From Promethearchaeota archaeon (lineage in GTDB: Archaea; Asgardarchaeota; Lokiarchaeia; Sigynarchaeales; SOKP01): a stretch of DNA of 9,211 nucleotides. Where the stretch lies: positions 1-9,211 of the forward strand of contig JAEOTV010000070.1 in NCBI GenBank assembly GCA_016839635.1, in the 5' to 3' direction. Both the position numbers and the translations under genes were made by a program. The notes under the pieces are model-generated. The model did not search any database and was not told the DNA's origin. It worked only from the letters and a program-made list of their open reading frames with translations. Below, in pieces: positions 6,423 through 9,211 of the stretch. The first letter of the stretch is position 1; each line of letters begins with the position of its first letter.

Positions 6423-6881
6423 ATGGGTGCCGGAAAAATATTTTGTATTTTAGGAGGAATTGTAACACTCTTAGCAACGTTCTTGTTTTCGTTTATGCCA
6501 AGTGGTTATGGTATTGGATTTATTTTAAATATACCTACATGGTTCTCAACAGGAGATGTATTGATAATTATAATGACAATAGTATTTATCATCTTTCTCT
6601 TTGCAGGTATTTTTATTATATTAGGCATTAAGAGTCGAGCATTAGCTATAATAGGAGCTATTTTAGCAATTGCTGTAGGTGTCTATTGGATGTTATCCAT
6701 CTCAGGAATTTTACCAATTGCTGTCTCTCAGTTCGTCATTATGTTCGCACACGTACCATTAGTTGACAATATTATACCAATAGATCTAATGCTAGGTCCT
6801 TATGGATTGGGAATATATCTCTTGGTTGGTGGCGGTGTCTTAGGTCTAATTGGTGGCATAATGGGCCCTGATAATTTTTAA
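6423..6881 (+). CDS. Four-TM integral membrane protein, unknown function
   Basis: A 152-residue hydrophobic protein with helices at about 6-25, 46-69, 72-92 and 127-147. Between the first two is a loop with PSGYG (26-30) and NIPTW (36-40), and between the last two a long segment with HVPLVDN (110-116). A Gly-rich LVGGGVLGLIGGIMG stretch (134-148) ends the last helix. The N terminus MGAGKIF has one Lys before the first helix. I recognise no family and see no catalytic or metal-binding residues. It is preceded by about 230 bp of AT-rich DNA and converges with another Gly-rich membrane protein gene. No clear Shine-Dalgarno precedes ATG 6423; the leader is A-rich. Confidence 0.75.
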   Translation: MGAGKIFCILGGIVTLLATFLFSFMPSGYGIGFILNIPTWFSTGDVLIIIMTIVFIIFLFAGIFIILGIKSRALAIIGAILAIAVGVYWMLSISGILPIAVSQFVIMFAHVPLVDNIIPIDLMLGPYGLGIYLLVGGGVLGLIGGIMGPDNF

Positions 6882-6897
6882 ATTAAAAAAAATTTTC

Positions 6898-6906
6898 TTT
6901 TTTTTT
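6898..6906 (+). terminator. Oligo-T terminator of the four-TM gene
   Basis: A T9 run, preceded by a TTTTC run, lies 17 bases after the stop, in the convergent gap between two membrane protein genes. Confidence 0.4.
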
Positions 6907-6947
6907 ATATAATTAAGATTAAAAAATTTTTTTGAAAAGTATTATCT

Positions 6948-6994
6948 AAAAAAAAAAGAGAGATTTATACAAAATTAAAATATTTAAAAAAAAA
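6948..6994 (-). terminator. Oligo-T terminators of the five-TM gene (minus strand)
   Basis: Read on the minus strand, two T tracts follow the stop at 7015: nine T at 6994-6986 and ten T at 6957-6948. With the T9 run on the plus strand at 6898-6906 they make the convergent gap a back-to-back termination zone. Confidence 0.4.
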
Positions 6995-7014
6995 TCTCGT
7001 AATAAAATTTCATC

Positions 7015-7527
7015 TTAAAATTCTCTTGTAGTAAGTAGGGAAATACTACCACATGCTAAGCCATAAATTAAGCCAATACTAATTGATCCAGTAATTTGAG
7101 AAATAACTAAGGTAATCGGGGCTCCTAACATCATTAATTGAATGACTCCTCCTATTAGAACGACGGCTGCACAAATCATGACAGTTGTAAACCATCCAAA
7201 AAAAGCCTGAATTTTGTTTTCTCCAAATCGTCCTGATAGAAAGGCAGCTAAAATAGGTGCAACAATATATCCGATGAATAAAATCAAGCTCCCAAATGAA
7301 AATGGTCCTCCTATCAGCCAACCAGTAAACGTTGACGTCAATAGAAATGGAAATTGACCAGAAATAATCGGTCCGAAAAAAATACTCAATATATTTGAAG
7401 GTGATGCTGCTAGACTAGCAAAAAATGCTCCTAAAGTTCCACTTACTCCATAGCCTAAAAAGAAAAATCCAGCATTTAATCCAATGAAAGCCAGCATACT
7501 AAATCCAAATGCTTTTCCAAATCCCAT
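7015..7527 (-). CDS. Five-TM Gly-rich integral membrane protein, unknown function
   Basis: A 170-residue protein with predicted helices at about 8-27, 60-73, 77-97, 107-129 and 137-162. There is a small-residue-rich loop (GTLGAFFASLAASPSN, 30-45) and one charged loop, SGRFGENK (98-105). The tail LLTTREF is polar. Glycine and alanine spacing suggests tightly packed helices, as in small transport or membrane-organising proteins, but I recognise no family. Its start MGFGKAF resembles the MGAGKIF start of the convergent 6423-6881 gene. ATG 7527 has AAAGG about ten bases upstream. It lies 91 bp downstream of mobA on the same strand, so co-transcription is possible but not shown. Confidence 0.75.
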   Translation of the reverse strand: MGFGKAFGFSMLAFIGLNAGFFFLGYGVSGTLGAFFASLAASPSNILSIFFGPIISGQFPFLLTSTFTGWLIGGPFSFGSLILFIGYIVAPILAAFLSGRFGENKIQAFFGWFTTVMICAAVVLIGGVIQLMMLGAPITLVISQITGSISIGLIYGLACGSISLLTTREF

Positions 7528-7618
7528 ATTTATAAACCTTTAATTTTAATTTTATTTATTAATTCAGGAATTTCAATTTGTAAATATTTTTTCTTAACAT
7601 AATATATGATATAAATAT

Positions 7619-8314
7619 TTAGAAAAAACTAGAGTTTTTAATAATCTCGTTTATTTTTTCAATCTCTTTTGGTTCATTTATATTTATAAAAGATTTTAGC
7701 TTAGAATCTAATGGTTGAATTGATTTCTCAATGGAAATATAGTTGATTTTCCAAGTTTTTTCTAATATATTAACCAATTTATAACTTCCACTTTTGATGT
7801 TTTTTTCAGTAGAAACTAAAGCCTTTTTTGTAGGGTAAATTGCTAATAAAGGCTCTAAAAGACCATTATGCCATTGAGGTATGCAACAATCATATTCTTT
7901 GGATTCCTCTATTAATAATTCAATTACATCTTTTTGAATTAAAGGATTATCACATGGTAGTACAAGTGTTTTTTCATATCGCAATGTATCTAACTCTTTA
8001 AATGCAGAATATAGACCAATCATGGGGGATTTTACATTTTTTTTATCTATAAGTGAATAATCGTCTATAATAAAAGCCATAACTTCATTAATATCAATTT
8101 TATCTAAATAATTTTGAACTTGTTCATTAGAATGAGCCACTAAAAAAATATCATGACCAAGTTGCTTTAATGTTTCAAGTTCATATGATATTAATGGTTT
8201 GCCAAAAATCTGATAGAGTCCTTTATCACTTCCGAAACGATTACTTTTACCACCGATTAAAATAGTAACAGCAAGATATTTAGATATATTTCTTATTTCT
8301 GACACTTTTTTCAA
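7619..8314 (-). CDS. mobA: Molybdenum cofactor guanylyltransferase MobA
   Basis: MobA transfers GMP from GTP to molybdopterin, making the molybdopterin guanine dinucleotide used by DMSO-reductase-type enzymes, including the FwdB subunit partner of FwdA. The nucleotidyltransferase signature LIGGKSNRFGSDKG occupies 19-32 (Gly21-Gly22, Arg26, Asp30-Lys31). It is followed by LPCDNP (119-124) with the Mg2+-binding Asp122, GLLEPLLAIY (151-160) and FININEP (209-215), which corresponds to the usual F-x-N-x-N-T-P-E/D element. At 231 residues it is slightly longer than bacterial MobA, with extra sequence in the 70-97 region. The reading frame has no ATG near the start: TTG at 8314 or GTG at 8305 must be used, and neither has a clear Shine-Dalgarno. 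The enzyme is cytosolic. It is divergent from purF over about 100 bp. Another sugar- or CTP-type nucleotidyltransferase is less likely given the GG-x-S-x-R-FG-x-DK form. Confidence 0.88.
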   Translation of the reverse strand: MKKVSEIRNISKYLAVTILIGGKSNRFGSDKGLYQIFGKPLISYELETLKQLGHDIFLVAHSNEQVQNYLDKIDINEVMAFIIDDYSLIDKKNVKSPMIGLYSAFKELDTLRYEKTLVLPCDNPLIQKDVIELLIEESKEYDCCIPQWHNGLLEPLLAIYPTKKALVSTEKNIKSGSYKLVNILEKTWKINYISIEKSIQPLDSKLKSFININEPKEIEKINEIIKNSSFF

Positions 8315-8349
8315 TAAAATTTGTAATATCTTATTAGACTAATAATTAA

Positions 8350-8365
8350 AAATCATATATGATTT
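8350..8365. promoter_or_regulatory. 16-bp palindrome in the mobA/purF divergent promoter
   Basis: AAATCATATATGATTT is a perfect palindrome between divergent mobA and purF. Its TATATA core is about 43 bases from the mobA TTG and 57 bases from the purF ATG at 8414, so it could act as a shared two-way TATA element or an operator. Palindromes this long arise by chance in DNA this AT-rich, so the call is tentative. Confidence 0.3.
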
Positions 8366-8440
8366 AAATTAATTGAAGATAATAAAACTGATTCTCTCAG
8401 ACTACCGAATATCATGCTCATTAAAAAAAAAAGAAACCAA

Positions 8441-9211
8441 ATGAGAGAAAAACCTCGAGAAAATTGCGCGATTTTTGGAGTAACTTGTGATGATCTTGGT
8501 TATTCTGTCTCAAAATTATTATATCAAGGTTTAATTGCCTTACAACACCGAGGTCAAGAATCTGCAGGGATATCTATTTTAAAAACAGGTGGAAAGATTT
8601 TCACTTATAAAAAAAGTGGATTAGTTTCGAAAGTTTTAGATGATAAAATAATCTCACAATATTGGGGTAATGTAGGAATAGGACATAATCGATATGCAAC
8701 TACAGGTGCAGTAGGATATAAGTCAACTGATTATATGCAACCATTTCATTTTAAAAATAATGAAATTGAGTTTTCTATGGCTTTTAATGGGACTATCGCT
8801 AACTTTGATGAAATTAAAAAAAACATGGATAATATGGGTCGTGTTTTTATAACTGACACTGATACTGAAGTTATGGCACAATTAATTGGATCAATAGCAT
8901 TAGGGACTGAAGATTGGCCAGAAATATTAAGAATGGCTAGTAGATTATTAAACGGTTCCTATTCTCTAATACTTATGACTGATAAAGGAGATATCTATGC
9001 ATTAAGAGATCCTTTGGGTTTTAAACCGTTATGCATTGGTGAATTAAAGTCTCAACAAAGAAATTTATATTTTGTCTCATCTGAGTCATGTGCCATAGAT
9101 GTTGTTGGAGGAAAACTTTTGAGAGATGTAAAACCAGGAGAGATTGTACATCTAAGTCATCAAAAGGATATTCATTCAGAAATGGTAATTAACTCAAACA
9201 GAACAGCAATA
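8441..9211 (+). CDS. purF: Amidophosphoribosyltransferase PurF (N-terminal part, cut by window end)
   Basis: PurF makes 5-phosphoribosylamine from PRPP and glutamine, the first step of de novo purine synthesis. The frame is open to the last base, giving 257 codons of an expected 450-500; the PRPP-binding phosphoribosyltransferase domain lies beyond the window. The class II glutaminase domain is clear: Cys9 in RENCAIFGV is the nucleophile exposed after loss of a short propeptide, then QHRGQESAG (35-43), GHNRYATTG (81-89), FNGTIAN (115-121, oxyanion Asn-Gly), TDTDTEV (138-144), RDPLGFKPL (189-197) and SSESCA (213-218). In many PurF proteins the residue before the NG pair is His; here it is Phe. 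ATG 8441 gives an eight-residue propeptide of typical archaeal look (MREKPREN). ATG 8414, in frame, would add MLIKKKRNQ and cannot be excluded. Neither start has a clear Shine-Dalgarno. Confidence 0.95.
   Translation, partial: MREKPRENCAIFGVTCDDLGYSVSKLLYQGLIALQHRGQESAGISILKTGGKIFTYKKSGLVSKVLDDKIISQYWGNVGIGHNRYATTGAVGYKSTDYMQPFHFKNNEIEFSMAFNGTIANFDEIKKNMDNMGRVFITDTDTEVMAQLIGSIALGTEDWPEILRMASRLLNGSYSLILMTDKGDIYALRDPLGFKPLCIGELKSQQRNLYFVSSESCAIDVVGGKLLRDVKPGEIVHLSHQKDIHSEMVINSNRTAI

Noticed and set aside
6443..6631. Short second-frame reading inside the four-TM gene; a similar one lies at 7079-7321 inside the five-TM gene
   Set aside because: Both are same-strand frame-shifted shadows, rich in Tyr/Cys/Asn/Arg with no coherent membrane or domain pattern.
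1..9211. CRISPR array, transposon ends, integrase or phage genes
   Set aside because: No regularly spaced repeats, terminal inverted repeats or transposase/integrase motifs were seen, although a tRNA at the left edge would be a usual integration site.

Overview
The window looks like chromosomal DNA from an AT-rich archaeon (roughly 70% A+T by eye), most likely an Asgard archaeon of the Lokiarchaeia type. Four things point there: a Rag/Gtr- and Arf-like small GTPase of eukaryotic flavour, a formylmethanofuran dehydrogenase A subunit (archaeal C1 metabolism), intergenic regions with TATA-like boxes and oligo-T endings instead of bacterial -35/-10 elements, and several small Gly/Ile-rich membrane proteins. 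The lineage is inferred from gene content; no 16S rRNA or ribosomal protein marker is present.

Layout. Positions 29-112 hold a tRNA with a GCA (Cys) anticodon, an oversized variable region and a non-standard elbow. It is followed by a 413-residue GTPase (236-1477, +), a small membrane protein (1511-1813, -), and, divergent from that, a LuxE-like acyl-protein synthetase/adenylating enzyme (about 1973-3232, +). Next come a small four-cysteine protein (3456-3710, +) and, convergent with it, FwdA (3786-5507, -). FwdA shares a 304-bp divergent intergenic region with a stand-alone CheY-like receiver (5812-6189, +). A four-TM protein (6423-6881, +) converges on a five-TM protein (7015-7527, -). Upstream of the latter, on the same strand, is MobA (7619-8314, -), and MobA is divergent from purF (8441 to the window end, +), which is cut off by the window.

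How the genes relate. Most genes sit alone with their own AT-rich spacers, so little can be read from operon structure. The clearest functional link is indirect: FwdA belongs to a complex whose catalytic partner FwdB carries a molybdopterin- or tungstopterin-guanine dinucleotide, and MobA makes the guanine dinucleotide form of that cofactor. PurF starts de novo purine synthesis. The GTPase, the receiver domain and the four-Cys protein are candidate signalling or regulatory proteins without visible partners here.

No CRISPR array, insertion sequence, integrase, phage gene or clear multi-gene novel system was found. The items most worth a second look are the Rag-like GTPase with its extra N- and C-terminal parts, the atypical tRNA, and the LuxE-like enzyme without a LuxC neighbour.
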